A stretch of 33,010 nt of DNA from Pontiellaceae bacterium B1224 (GTDB taxonomy: Bacteria > Verrucomicrobiota > Kiritimatiellia > Kiritimatiellales > Pontiellaceae): positions 1-33,010 of the forward strand of contig JAROBA010000050.1 in the NCBI GenBank assembly GCA_029432815.1, read 5' to 3'. Under the pieces are notes generated by a model. The model saw only the letters and a list, made by a program, of their open reading frames with translations, had not been told where the DNA came from and searched no databases. Below, piece after piece: positions 7,376 to 15,326 of this stretch. How positions within the stretch are numbered: position 1 is the stretch's first letter; each line of letters opens with the position of its first letter. A program made the position numbers and the translations under genes.

Positions 7376-7417
7376 TATATCATCCAGTTACCACGATCGT
7401 GGTATTTAGATGATATA
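7376..7417. promoter_or_regulatory. Twin palindrome, copy R, between PaaX-like gene and trpB
   Basis: A 42-bp inverted repeat is centred on ACCACGATCGTGGT, with outer arms TATATCATC and TAGATGATATA and three mismatched pairs. It starts three bases upstream of the PaaX-like start codon on the minus strand and lies in the divergent gap before trpB. It is the natural candidate for an autoregulatory operator. TATACT at 7414-7419 resembles a -10 box towards trpB, but no good -35 is seen. Confidence 0.7.
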
Positions 7418-7420
7418 CTT

Positions 7421-7477
7421 ATGGCTGGCAAGGGAAAAGGGGTGTGCGGGAATCGGCAAATAGCCTTGAATTGGTAA
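7421..7477 (+). CDS. Possible trp leader peptide
   Basis: A short frame, MAGKGKGVCGNRQIALNW, is 18 codons long and ends with a Trp codon (TGG 7472-7474) directly before TAA. The stop abuts the left arm of a terminator hairpin in front of trpB. A ribosome stalled at the Trp codon would cover that arm. There is one Trp codon only, no clear Shine-Dalgarno, and the TATACT box at 7414-7419 would put the transcript start after this ATG. It is a hypothesis from position. Confidence 0.35.
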   Translation: MAGKGKGVCGNRQIALNW

Positions 7478-7509
7478 GGTTCGGACCACATTATCGAACC
7501 TTCTTTTTT
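7476..7509 (+). terminator. Terminator or attenuator hairpin upstream of trpB
   Basis: AAGGTTCG (7476-7483) pairs perfectly with CGAACCTT (7495-7502) across an 11-base loop, then C and TTTTTT (7504-7509). It sits in the trpB leader, 17 bases before the trpB start, not after any complete forward gene. This placement is typical of attenuation. The trpB ribosome site (AAGGA, 7513-7517) follows. Confidence 0.7.
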
Positions 7510-7525
7510 ACCAAGGATTTTTATC

Positions 7526-8719
7526 ATGAAACCAACCCAACCTGATAGTCATGGTCATTTCGGCGATTATGGCGGCATGTTTGTGCCGGAAACGCTGATG
7601 GAACCGCTGAATGAACTGACCCGTGTGTATAAGGAAGTCCGCAAGGATCCGGAATTTAAGAAGGAACTGCAGTATTATCTGCGGGAATATGTGGGGCGCC
7701 CGACCCCTCTCTATTATGCCGAGCGTATGACCAAAAAGCTCGGAACTGCGAAGATTTACCTGAAACGGGAAGATCTCTGCCACACGGGCGCACACAAGAT
7801 TAACAACTCCATGGGCCAGATACTATTGGCCAAGCGTATGGGCAAAAAACGCATCATTGCTGAAACCGGGGCGGGGCAGCATGGCGTGGCCACGGCTACG
7901 GTCTGTGCGATGTTCGGCCTGGAATGCGTGGTCTATATGGGCGCGGTGGATATGGAACGCCAGGCGCTGAATGTTTTTCGGATGGAAAGCCTCGGAGCAA
8001 CTGTGGTGCCGGTTACGGTGGGGCAGCAGACGCTGAAGGAGGCAGTGAATGAAGCGATGCGCGATTGGGTCACTAATATCCGCTCGACGCATTATATTCT
8101 CGGTTCTGCGCTCGGGGCGCATCCGTATCCCATGATGGTGCGCGATTTTCAGAGTGTCATCGGCATCGAAGCTCGTAAACAGATTCTGAAGGCGGAAGGG
8201 CGGTTGCCGACAGCTCTAATCGCCTGTGTCGGTGGCGGCAGTAATTCGATCGGGCTGTTTCATCCCTTCATTAAAGACGACGGCGTTCGGATGATCGGAG
8301 TTGAAGCCGGCGGTTTCGGGGTGGAAGGCGGTATGCACGCCGCACGTTTTGCGGAAGATAAAATCGGCATTCTGCAGGGAACTAAAACGTATGTACTGCA
8401 GGATAACGATGGGCAGATTGCGCTGACGCATTCGATCAGTGCGGGGCTGGACTATGCGGCCGTTGGGCCGGAACACAGCCTGTTACGCGATCTGGGCCGC
8501 GCTGAATATTCGTATGTCACGGATGTGGAGGCGGTTGATGGTTTTGATAAGCTCTCGCAATGGGAAGGCATTCTGCCGGCGCTCGAAAGTTCGCATGCGA
8601 TTGCGTGGATGCTCAAAAATGCGGACACCTTTACTAAAGATGACCTGATCATCATTAATGTTTCCGGTCGCGGAGATAAAGATGTGATGCAATTGGCAGA
8701 GTGGAAAAGTAAAAATTAA
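7526..8719 (+). CDS. trpB: Tryptophan synthase beta chain
   Basis: 397 residues, the standard TrpB1 length. It condenses indole and serine to tryptophan using PLP in the alpha2-beta2 complex. [16 protein letters not shown] is the typical N-terminus. [16 protein letters not shown] holds the PLP-binding Lys91. [13 protein letters not shown] is the conserved catalytic/cation region with Glu and Gln. [10 protein letters not shown] is the PLP phosphate-binding loop. VSGRGDKD is the C-terminal Ser motif. trpA, normally adjacent, is absent: the gene is followed by a strong terminator and the Tad locus. Expression may be controlled by the leader hairpin and by palindrome R. Confidence 0.97.
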   Translation: MKPTQPDSHGHFGDYGGMFVPETLMEPLNELTRVYKEVRKDPEFKKELQYYLREYVGRPTPLYYAERMTKKLGTAKIYLKREDLCHTGAHKINNSMGQILLAKRMGKKRIIAETGAGQHGVATATVCAMFGLECVVYMGAVDMERQALNVFRMESLGATVVPVTVGQQTLKEAVNEAMRDWVTNIRSTHYILGSALGAHPYPMMVRDFQSVIGIEARKQILKAEGRLPTALIACVGGGSNSIGLFHPFIKDDGVRMIGVEAGGFGVEGGMHAARFAEDKIGILQGTKTYVLQDNDGQIALTHSISAGLDYAAVGPEHSLLRDLGRAEYSYVTDVEAVDGFDKLSQWEGILPALESSHAIAWMLKNADTFTKDDLIIINVSGRGDKDVMQLAEWKSKN

Positions 8720-8750
8720 CAGGTCGGATTTTTGAGTTCGAAAGATTGCA

Positions 8751-8782
8751 AAAAAAAGGGCGCTGAAAGGCGTCCTTTTTTT
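8751..8782 (+). terminator. Intrinsic terminator after trpB
   Basis: AAAAAAAGGGCGC (8751-8763) pairs with GCGTCCTTTTTTT (8770-8782) across a six-base loop: 13 pairs with one G-T. The A-rich left arm makes it likely to act in both directions. Confidence 0.9.
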
Positions 8783-8834
8783 AATTGTGACAAAAAATTC
8801 ATGAATGAAAGTATCTGGCTGTAATGAGTGGCTA

Positions 8835-8848
8835 TTAATACGTATTAA
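8835..8848. promoter_or_regulatory. Perfect 14-bp palindrome upstream of the Tad locus
   Basis: TTAATACGTATTAA is a perfect palindrome about 70 bases before the first pilin gene and just upstream of the likely -35 region. It is a candidate activator or repressor site; the binding protein is unknown. Confidence 0.4.
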
Positions 8849-8851
8849 AAG

Positions 8852-8894
8852 TTCCAAACTCTGGGAAAATGCGTACAATTTCCAGACATTGGAA
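8852..8894 (+). promoter_or_regulatory. Likely Tad promoter framed by two dispersed palindromes
   Basis: A -10-like TACAAT lies at 8874-8879. Sixteen bases upstream, TTCCAA (8852-8857) could serve as a weak -35. That hexamer opens a 16-bp variant palindrome, TTCCAAACTCTGGGAA (8852-8867). An exact copy, TTCCAGACATTGGAA (8880-8894), covers the expected start site. Two sites with this spacing would suit a repressor or activator. The promoter call is by eye only. Confidence 0.45.
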
Positions 8895-8917
8895 AACGTT
8901 ATGTTTAGGTGCACAGG

Positions 8918-9082
8918 ATGAAGACGATAAATAAGAAACAGCATAAACGCGGTCAGGTGATGTTGGAGTATGTCGTTGCGATCGGCATTTTCATTACATT
9001 GACCGGATTGAGTGCGATGCTTTTGTATGCATTTAAGTCGTTTGGAAGTCGTGTTTTGGCACTGATGGCGCATTCGGTCTAA
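8918..9082 (+). CDS. Flp-type type IVb pilin (short)
   Basis: 54 residues: a basic N-terminus (MKTINKKQHKR), then GQVMLEYVVAIGIF. The Gly, with Glu at +5 and Tyr at +6, is the Flp prepilin cleavage motif G-xxxx-EY, followed by a hydrophobic helix. It ends at TAA 9080-9082. Prepilin peptidase would cut after the Gly and leave a pilin of about 42 residues, small even for Flp. It is the first gene of the locus, with AGG nine bases before ATG 8918. The second pilin starts 31 bases later. Confidence 0.8.
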   Translation: MKTINKKQHKRGQVMLEYVVAIGIFITLTGLSAMLLYAFKSFGSRVLALMAHSV

Positions 9083-9113
9083 AACAATTCCCGTAAGGAT
9101 AAGGAGAGTGGGT

Positions 9114-9332
9114 ATGAAAACTAGTATGAAACGCAAAGAAGGCCAGGCGATGGTCGAATACATCATCATTGTGGCCGTAGTGGCGGTTGCGGCATTAGTG
9201 ATTTTCGGTCTGTTTGGCGATGCCATTCAGAAAAAACTCGGAGGGGCCGTTGATGCTCTTGATGGTGATGGAGAAGGCGCAGCCGCGGTTCAGGATTCCA
9301 AGGGCTATCTCGAAGATCTCGGTGATGACTAA
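9114..9332 (+). CDS. Flp-type type IVb pilin (major-type)
   Basis: 72 residues, starting at ATG 9114 with AGGAG seven bases upstream. An in-frame GTG at 9108 is less well placed. The sequence MKTSMKRKEGQAMVEYIIIVAVVAVAALVIFG carries a perfect Flp cleavage motif (G-QAMV-EY) and hydrophobic helix. The C-terminal third is acidic (DALDGDGEGAA). This is the better candidate for the pilus subunit. Flp pilins are exported, processed and assembled by CpaF/TadB/TadC into adhesive pili. Confidence 0.88.
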   Translation: MKTSMKRKEGQAMVEYIIIVAVVAVAALVIFGLFGDAIQKKLGGAVDALDGDGEGAAAVQDSKGYLEDLGDD

Positions 9333-9345
9333 CCGGATTCAATGA

Positions 9346-10011
9346 ATGCAAAAAACCCGAACAGCAAGGAAGGAAGGAGCCGCGATTGTTGAGTCCTGTC
9401 TCGTGATCATCGTGCTCTGTCTGATTCTATTCGGGTTGCTTCAGGTTTCCTATCTGATCATGTCGCGAGATGTGATTTCATTCAGTGCATTTGCTTCAGC
9501 ACGGGCATTAACCGTTGGAATGAATGAAGAGTTTGTGGAGCGCGTCGCCCGTGTAACCACCATTCCGTCGGCCGGACCGCCATTCCGGAGTGGCCCTCAG
9601 CACACTACGCTGGCGCAGGATACACCAGGAAGAATGTGGGACAATGCGGTAGAAAGCTCACCGGGCTCTGACCAGTTCTGGTATGAGCATTATCTGATTC
9701 CATGGTATCTGGGGGCCGAAGATGAGTCTCAGTTGGACAGCCTGCTCAATTATCATTATTGGGTTTCATCGGATACCGCTGTAAGTGCACAGTCATCTGC
9801 GGCCGGTTCTCAGGAGGCTGAAGTGACGGTCAGTCAGAATGTGCCGCTCGCCTTTCCGTTTGCCCGCGCTTTTTTTCACGAGGCGGATATGGGCATGATG
9901 TTGCGTGGAACCGAAGGGGGCGCCTATGTCTATGAAGAGGTTCCGGTATATTTGATTGAACAGACCATTCGGCTTGAAAATCATTCTGAACTCTATTTGA
10001 TTAATAATTGA
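9346..10011 (+). CDS. TadE-like pseudopilin
   Basis: 221 residues. KEGAAIVESCLVIIVLCLILFGLLQVSYLI (about residues 10-40) has the Gly-xxxx-Glu prepilin site and transmembrane helix of the TadE-like family. DVISFSAFASARALTVG is the conserved region just after that helix. Such minor pseudopilins are needed for Tad pilus assembly. The rest is periplasmic and unassigned. It ends one base before the next start. Confidence 0.82.
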   Translation: MQKTRTARKEGAAIVESCLVIIVLCLILFGLLQVSYLIMSRDVISFSAFASARALTVGMNEEFVERVARVTTIPSAGPPFRSGPQHTTLAQDTPGRMWDNAVESSPGSDQFWYEHYLIPWYLGAEDESQLDSLLNYHYWVSSDTAVSAQSSAAGSQEAEVTVSQNVPLAFPFARAFFHEADMGMMLRGTEGGAYVYEEVPVYLIEQTIRLENHSELYLINN

Positions 10012-10012
10012 T

Positions 10013-11611
10013 ATGAAGAAATGCGATCCCCATTTCAACGACCGGAAGTCCGGCCAGGCGATCATTTTTCTGATCATGGTACTGGTGATTGGCAGTATTG
10101 TAGTGCTGTGGAATTTTGATCTGCACCGGATTGTCTCCACCAAAATCCGAATAGACAATGCCGGCGATGCCGCCGCGCTTTCCGCCGCCCGCTGGCAGGG
10201 TATAACGCTGAATATGATCGGGGAACTGAACCTCGCTCAGGTGGCTTTCATCTGTGATCGCCTCGCAGAAGATTCTCCAGAAAATCAGGAGGAATTTGAT
10301 ATCATTAGCGATATCATCGCTGACGAGATTGATGACACGTATGGCGATCTCAAAAGGCGGTTGGCTTTGGTTGGTCCGTTGATGGGGTTGGTGGCTGCCC
10401 AGTCGAGTGCGCTCAAAAATATGACGGAGAAAGATGCGCAGATGGTCGAAGAGGCCACGTCCAGCTATATGAAGACGCGCGGCCTCGACTTTGAAAACAG
10501 CGGCGGATCGTATATGGGCGTAGTTGAAGAGCCGTATGCCGGTGCGTGGGCGGAATACGGCGGTCTGCTCACGGCGATTGCGAATAATAGCGTGATGGCG
10601 GAATCAGGAAATACGGAGTATTTTCTCTTTTATTCGGGTAGTCATCGGTTGCTGAATCCCGACTTCTACAACGCCGTACTGGCACCGTATTATTGCTACT
10701 TTAAGTATTCAGCGGATTTTGTGAACAGTTTTGAGGATTTCACCAGCTGGGATCCGCTGCCGGAATTAATGCAGAGGAATACAGTTAACTCCGAATATTT
10801 CAGTACAGATGTCTATGAATACAGTGCCCGGTTTTCTATCGCCGATTATTACGGAGATACGGACTATGGATATGTTGTGTCTCTTACCAATTATTATCCG
10901 GACCTGGATGTTGATGCTGAATCGCTGACTGAGGATTTTCAGGAGTATCTTGAAGAAACATCACCGGCGGCCGATGCCGATCTCGATTGGATGAGCATTT
11001 GGGGCATGTATCTGGACTGTTCCTGGCACTATTTCAATAAGTCTTCCTGGATGCAGAAGCGAAGTGCTGAAACCGGTAAATATATGCCCAATTCCGATGA
11101 TTTTCCGTTTCATGAGGGCTGGGGATTTAAAGACGAATATAACTATGGCGGAGCCAATGCGGCGGTAGATGTTCGGATTGGTTCAACCATCAATACGCCG
11201 GGCATGCAGCTTGCGATCGGCGATATCTACTGGCAGGCCGCAGCCAAACCCTTTGGTTATCTGGAAGAACCCAATGGTTCGGGGCGTGTTGCTCCAATGT
11301 ACTACGGGCTTGTGCTTCCCGCTTTTCATGATATCCGCCTCATTCATAACGACCTTTCCACCCGTCCAAGCGGTGTCGATGCTCCGGGCTGGGAAGAGCA
11401 CATCTATGAGCATGTTCCGGATTATCTGGAGGGCGGGGTGTCAGCCATTGAAGAGAATGATTGTCCCTACTGCAGGGCGCTCATTATTTGGGAGGATGAG
11501 AGTTTTCGAGACGACTTAAGTTCCTGGCTTGATGATAATGATGAAGGCATCAAGAACGGGACCAAATGTAATGAGGAATACGAAGGTAACCCTAACATGG
11601 GGCGTGGCTGA
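10013..11611 (+). CDS. TadG-like pilus assembly protein
   Basis: 532 residues. KSGQAIIFLIMVLVIGSIVVLWNFDLHRIVSTKIRIDNAGDAAALSAARWQG matches the putative Flp pilus-assembly TadE/G-like N-terminal domain, with the typical D.AGDAAALSAA segment. The prepilin Glu at +5 is missing (G-QAII-F), so cleavage is doubtful. The long periplasmic region is rich in Tyr, Asp and Trp and near the C-terminus has a Cys pair, CPYC. Canonical TadG proteins carry a VWA domain; none is recognised here. The stop overlaps the next ATG (TGATG). Confidence 0.75.
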   Translation: MKKCDPHFNDRKSGQAIIFLIMVLVIGSIVVLWNFDLHRIVSTKIRIDNAGDAAALSAARWQGITLNMIGELNLAQVAFICDRLAEDSPENQEEFDIISDIIADEIDDTYGDLKRRLALVGPLMGLVAAQSSALKNMTEKDAQMVEEATSSYMKTRGLDFENSGGSYMGVVEEPYAGAWAEYGGLLTAIANNSVMAESGNTEYFLFYSGSHRLLNPDFYNAVLAPYYCYFKYSADFVNSFEDFTSWDPLPELMQRNTVNSEYFSTDVYEYSARFSIADYYGDTDYGYVVSLTNYYPDLDVDAESLTEDFQEYLEETSPAADADLDWMSIWGMYLDCSWHYFNKSSWMQKRSAETGKYMPNSDDFPFHEGWGFKDEYNYGGANAAVDVRIGSTINTPGMQLAIGDIYWQAAAKPFGYLEEPNGSGRVAPMYYGLVLPAFHDIRLIHNDLSTRPSGVDAPGWEEHIYEHVPDYLEGGVSAIEENDCPYCRALIIWEDESFRDDLSSWLDDNDEGIKNGTKCNEEYEGNPNMGRG

Positions 11612-12096
11612 TGAAAAACCGAACGTCCAGCGAGGGGCAGGCGATGATCGAGTTTCTGCTCGGGCTGGTGGCGATTTTGATATTGCTGCTGGGGATTAAT
11701 CAGATCGCAACCATTGTCTATTATGATTTCACCACCATCTATTCTGCGCGGGAACAGGTGGCCGACAGCTTGATGGACCAGGTGGCCGGTTCGGCCGGGA
11801 GCTCATCAGACTATGATTTCAGTTCGCTGAGTACACTGTTCACCACCGCATTGAACCCAAGCGACGATTTACACTCGCAGCTCGATGCCTATCCCGGCGA
11901 CCGGGACAACCAGTTCAGTTTTCTCTGGGGTGACAGTGATCCCCTTCAGGATATGGTCGGTGCTGAAAAGGGTTCCTCCAGCCCAGTCACTTCTTCGCTG
12001 ATGCAGGAGATTCTAGGGAGAAGCTCGATCACCATTAACAACGCCGTTTATATGCCGCCGTGGGAAGATTTGCTGGAATCGGGTGGTGTAAATTGA
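11611..12096 (+). CDS. TadE/TadF-like minor pseudopilin
   Basis: 161 residues. SEGQAMIEFLLGLVAILILLLGINQIATIVYYDFTTI has the G-xxxx-E prepilin site followed by F and a hydrophobic helix, as in TadE/TadF minor pseudopilins. AREQVADSLMDQVAG resembles the segment after the helix. The remainder is Ser/Asp-rich. Its TGA overlaps the TTG start of the next gene (TTGA). Confidence 0.75.
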   Translation: MKNRTSSEGQAMIEFLLGLVAILILLLGINQIATIVYYDFTTIYSAREQVADSLMDQVAGSAGSSSDYDFSSLSTLFTTALNPSDDLHSQLDAYPGDRDNQFSFLWGDSDPLQDMVGAEKGSSSPVTSSLMQEILGRSSITINNAVYMPPWEDLLESGGVN

Positions 12097-12809
12097 TTGG
12101 TCCGGGTTCCAATATCTGGAAAGCAGCAATGTTGCTTTCCATCTCTTTTCTTCTGGTTTTTCCAGTGTCTGGAAAAGTATTTCGCCTTTTTGGCGGTGCA
12201 GGGGAGGATGCCTTTCAGGACGGAACGCTCCCCTGGGACACCGCCTATCGAACCGAGATGTCGGTTAATGGCCGTCCCGCCGTTGTGACAGTCTATTCAG
12301 CTCGTTATTCAGAACCGGTGGTGAATCAGCTGAAAAAGCGGTTTGAGCAATTGGGTGCGACCGTGCAGCTGGTCCAGTCCGGCGATGGTGCCACCGGCCG
12401 CGCTGCCTGGCCCGACCGCACCGCCGGCTTTATGGTTGTCAAACCGCCGCAGGAACCGGTACAGCAGATTTTCATTTATGAACCCACCGGCAAGCAGGAG
12501 CGTGCAGCAGAAATGCCGGTGCCGGACTTTAATCGGGCAAAGGTGCGCAACACGATTACAGACGATGACACCGGAACTTATTTAGCAACGCTGCAAACCT
12601 CGGCATCCTGTACGGAAGTGCATTCATTCTATGCCTCCGCCTTGCAGGCCGAAGGGTGGGAAATGGTGGCACCGGCCCTCGTTAAGAACGGGCGGATCAG
12701 CGGCATGGCAGTGTATCAGAAGAAGCAGAAAATTTGTTATGTGCAGGCAGTCGACCGGGTGGGCGGTCTGAATTTGATTACATTACTTGTTAAGGGTGGA
12801 GCGCTTTGA
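12093..12809 (+). CDS. Exported protein of unknown function in the Tad locus
   Basis: About 238 residues. TTG 12093 overlaps the previous stop and gives a signal peptide with MLLSISFLLVFPVSGKVF as its hydrophobic core; ATG 12129 is the alternative start. The mature part has two similar alpha-beta stretches: PAVVTVYSARYSEPVVNQLKKRFEQLGATVQL and, later, VHSFYASALQAEGWEMVAP. The second resembles the small domains in which a single-use variance term is compared across a short helix and strand, but no family is certain. Two exact dispersed palindromes fall in the signal-peptide coding region (12107 and 12160). Position suggests a periplasmic pilus accessory factor. Confidence 0.6.
   Translation: MIGPGSNIWKAAMLLSISFLLVFPVSGKVFRLFGGAGEDAFQDGTLPWDTAYRTEMSVNGRPAVVTVYSARYSEPVVNQLKKRFEQLGATVQLVQSGDGATGRAAWPDRTAGFMVVKPPQEPVQQIFIYEPTGKQERAAEMPVPDFNRAKVRNTITDDDTGTYLATLQTSASCTEVHSFYASALQAEGWEMVAPALVKNGRISGMAVYQKKQKICYVQAVDRVGGLNLITLLVKGGAL
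12107..12174. repeat. Two dispersed palindromes in a signal-peptide coding region
   Basis: TTCCAATATCTGGAA (12107-12121) and TTCCAGTGTCTGGAA (12160-12174) are exact copies 53 bp apart. They are read in two different frames (SNIW and FPVSG), so neither gives FQxLE. Confidence 0.8.
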
Positions 12810-12839
12810 TAACTTGCCCGGTTACTGGAGATATTGGTT

Positions 12840-13631
12840 ATGAAGAATAAGTTGGTTTTGGTGGTTGCGTTGCTGGTGGGGATTCTTGCGTTCTGGATGA
12901 GTGCGCGGTATCTCGCTACAGAGCGTGCAAAACTTATGGAAGGCGCGGTCAAAGTCAAGGTGCTTGGGGTGAACAAGGATATGGCTGCGATGACTGAAAT
13001 TACACGCGAAGATCTTGGCATTAAGGAGGTTTTCAAAAGTGCGGTCGGTGAAAATGTATTCACGCCGGAAGAGGCCGATCGAGTCATTGGTAAGCGCCTG
13101 AAACATTCTCTGAAAAAGAACGAACCGCTCTGGTGGACACATGTGGATATTCCACGGGATATTGCGTCGGGGCTGGCACCCGTCATTCAATCAGGAAAAC
13201 GCGCGCTTTCCATTGCCATCGCGGGAGCCGCATCGGTCAGCGGATTAGTAAAGCCGAACGATCACGTTGATATTCTCGGAACCTTTACCTTCCCGTCCCG
13301 TACCAATCCGAGCCAGGTGGAGTCGGTGACCCTTACGCTGCTGCAGAATGTGACGGTGCTGGCCACCGGTACGAATCTGGCCCGGCAGAATACCGAAAGC
13401 GGCGGGGAGACTCAAACCGGCTACAGCATGCTGACCTTCGAGGTCTCAACCGAAGAGGCAGAGCTGCTGGTGTTTGCCCAGCAGACCCGCGGGCAGCTAT
13501 ATCTCTCGCTGCGGAATCCGAATGAAGTCGGAGGAAAGAGCGATTTCCCATCGGTCAATTTCGAATACCTTGAATCGATGCTTCCATCGATTAATGAACA
13601 GCGTCAGCTGGACAACCGGACTTCAATGTAA
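12840..13631 (+). CDS. cpaB: Flp pilus assembly protein CpaB/RcpC
   Basis: 263 residues from ATG 12840, with TGGAG nine bases upstream. One N-terminal transmembrane helix (KLVLVVALLVGILAFWMSARYL) is followed by a SAF-like domain (VKVKVLGVNKDMAAMTEITREDLGIKEV..., about residues 35-100). Next is the RcpC/CpaB region: GKRALSIAIAGAASVSGLVKPNDHVDILGTF. CpaB is periplasmic and works with the secretin. No secretin gene follows here, although cpaC usually lies next to cpaB. The next gene starts 12 bases downstream. Confidence 0.9.
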   Translation: MKNKLVLVVALLVGILAFWMSARYLATERAKLMEGAVKVKVLGVNKDMAAMTEITREDLGIKEVFKSAVGENVFTPEEADRVIGKRLKHSLKKNEPLWWTHVDIPRDIASGLAPVIQSGKRALSIAIAGAASVSGLVKPNDHVDILGTFTFPSRTNPSQVESVTLTLLQNVTVLATGTNLARQNTESGGETQTGYSMLTFEVSTEEAELLVFAQQTRGQLYLSLRNPNEVGGKSDFPSVNFEYLESMLPSINEQRQLDNRTSM

Positions 13632-13643
13632 GGTCTCTTTTCT

Positions 13644-15326
13644 ATGAGCGATTTGAAGATAAGCATTACACACCCGAGCCGCGGTCTCCAAACATTGGAA
13701 GCTCCGTATGGGGTGTATATGATCGGGTCTGATGCCTCCAACCGCATTGTGCTCGACGACGGCAGTGTGGAAGAAGCTCACGGCGTGCTGACGCTGATGG
13801 CGGATGAATCCTACATTGAAGATCTGATGGGCGGGGGCATCTTTGTCAACGGCGACCGGGTCATGAATCGGCAGCGCGTCTATCACGGTGCGCCCATTCA
13901 AATGGGCAACTACACCATTCTGTTCGGTACCGAAGCTGAACTTTCACCAGACAGCAAAGCCGAGCTCAAGGCTGTGCCGACTGCAGCAACCTCCCCCGAG
14001 CCGTTTAAACCGAATTCGGTCTCCCGCAACGTATCGGCCAGCCAGGCCGTGAAACAGCAGATCCATAGTGAACTGGTGGAACGTCTGGACCTGAAACGGC
14101 TCAGCATGAGCAAGCTGCAGCAGGATGAGCTGCAGAGCAAGATCCAGGCAACGCTTAAAGAAATTATCGAAGAAATCCAGGGGCGCCTCCCAGCCGGGTT
14201 AGAGCCGACCCGGCTGGCTAAAGAAATTTTTGATGAAGCGGTGGGCCTGGGTCCGCTGGAAGATTTGCTGGACGATGACTCCGTGACGGAAATCATGGTG
14301 AACGGGCCGTCACAGGTATATGTCGAGCGCGCCGGTAAACTGATTCTGACGGACTGCAGTTTTATTAACGACACCTCGGTGCATTCGGTGATTGAGCGGA
14401 TTGTATCGCCGATCGGACGCCGTATTGATGAAAGCCAGCCCTACGTGGATGCCCGTTTGGCAGATGGCTCGCGTGTGAATGCGATCATTCATCCGCTTTC
14501 CCTGATCGGGCCGTGCATCACGATTCGTAAATTTTCCAAAGATCCGTTCAAGGTGCAGGATTTGATCAATTTCGGGACGCTGACCCCGGATGTTGCTGAG
14601 TTCCTTCGCGTATGCGTGATGCTGCGCAAAAACATTATTGTTTCAGGTGGTACCGGATCCGGTAAAACCACACTGTTGAATGTACTTTCGAGCTATCTGC
14701 CCTCTGATGAGCGTATTCTGACTATTGAGGATGCGGCAGAACTTCGTTTGACGCAGGATCATATTATTCGTCTGGAAGCCCGCCCGGCCAATATTGAAGG
14801 GCGCGGCGCTGTCACGATTCGCGATCTGGTTAAAAATGCCTTGCGTATGCGCCCGGACCGTATTGTGGTCGGGGAGTGCCGTGGTTCTGAAGCGCTTGAC
14901 ATGCTGCAGGCCATGAACACAGGGCATGAAGGCTCGCTTACCACGATTCACGCCAACACCCCGCGCGATGCGCTGGCTCGTCTGGAAACCATGGTGCTGA
15001 TGGCCGGGATGGAATTGCCGGTGAAGGCAATTCGTGAGCAGGTCGGTTCGGCGGTGCATATGATCTGTCAGATTTCCCGTTTTTCCGATGGTTCACGTAA
15101 AGTGAGCAAGATTACTGAAGTGTCGGGCATGGAAGGCGACCGCCTGACACTGCAGGATATCTTCGATTTCAAACAGACGGGGCTCGATGATAACGGCAAG
15201 GTACTTGGCCAGCTTTTACCGACCGGTGCGGTTCCAACCTTTATTGAAGAAATCGCAGTGCGTGGGATTCCATTTGATCGAACGATTTTTGAAACACAGC
15301 ATGCCGGCGGGCAGTGGGGGAAATGA
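13644..15326 (+). CDS. cpaF: Tad secretion ATPase CpaF/TadA with N-terminal FHA domain
   Basis: 560 residues. Residues 1-100 form an FHA-like domain ([27 protein letters not shown] ... FVNGDRV), which usually binds phosphothreonine peptides. The rest is a CpaF-type ATPase: [14 protein letters not shown] Walker A (about residues 335-348), [13 protein letters not shown], the Asp box [12 protein letters not shown] and the His box [19 protein letters not shown]. It powers Flp pilin assembly at the inner membrane. The canonical FHA residues are partly degenerate (GS in place of GR). A one-mismatch palindrome at 13686-13700 encodes LQTLE in the FHA start. Its TGA overlaps the tadB ATG. Confidence 0.95.
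   Translation: MSDLKISITHPSRGLQTLEAPYGVYMIGSDASNRIVLDDGSVEEAHGVLTLMADESYIEDLMGGGIFVNGDRVMNRQRVYHGAPIQMGNYTILFGTEAELSPDSKAELKAVPTAATSPEPFKPNSVSRNVSASQAVKQQIHSELVERLDLKRLSMSKLQQDELQSKIQATLKEIIEEIQGRLPAGLEPTRLAKEIFDEAVGLGPLEDLLDDDSVTEIMVNGPSQVYVERAGKLILTDCSFINDTSVHSVIERIVSPIGRRIDESQPYVDARLADGSRVNAIIHPLSLIGPCITIRKFSKDPFKVQDLINFGTLTPDVAEFLRVCVMLRKNIIVSGGTGSGKTTLLNVLSSYLPSDERILTIEDAAELRLTQDHIIRLEARPANIEGRGAVTIRDLVKNALRMRPDRIVVGECRGSEALDMLQAMNTGHEGSLTTIHANTPRDALARLETMVLMAGMELPVKAIREQVGSAVHMICQISRFSDGSRKVSKITEVSGMEGDRLTLQDIFDFKQTGLDDNGKVLGQLLPTGAVPTFIEEIAVRGIPFDRTIFETQHAGGQWGK

Noticed and set aside
6731-7477. A 248-residue forward frame opposite the PaaX-like gene
   Set aside because: It is the antisense shadow of a recognisable regulator. 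Only its last 18 codons, as a possible trp leader, seemed worth keeping.
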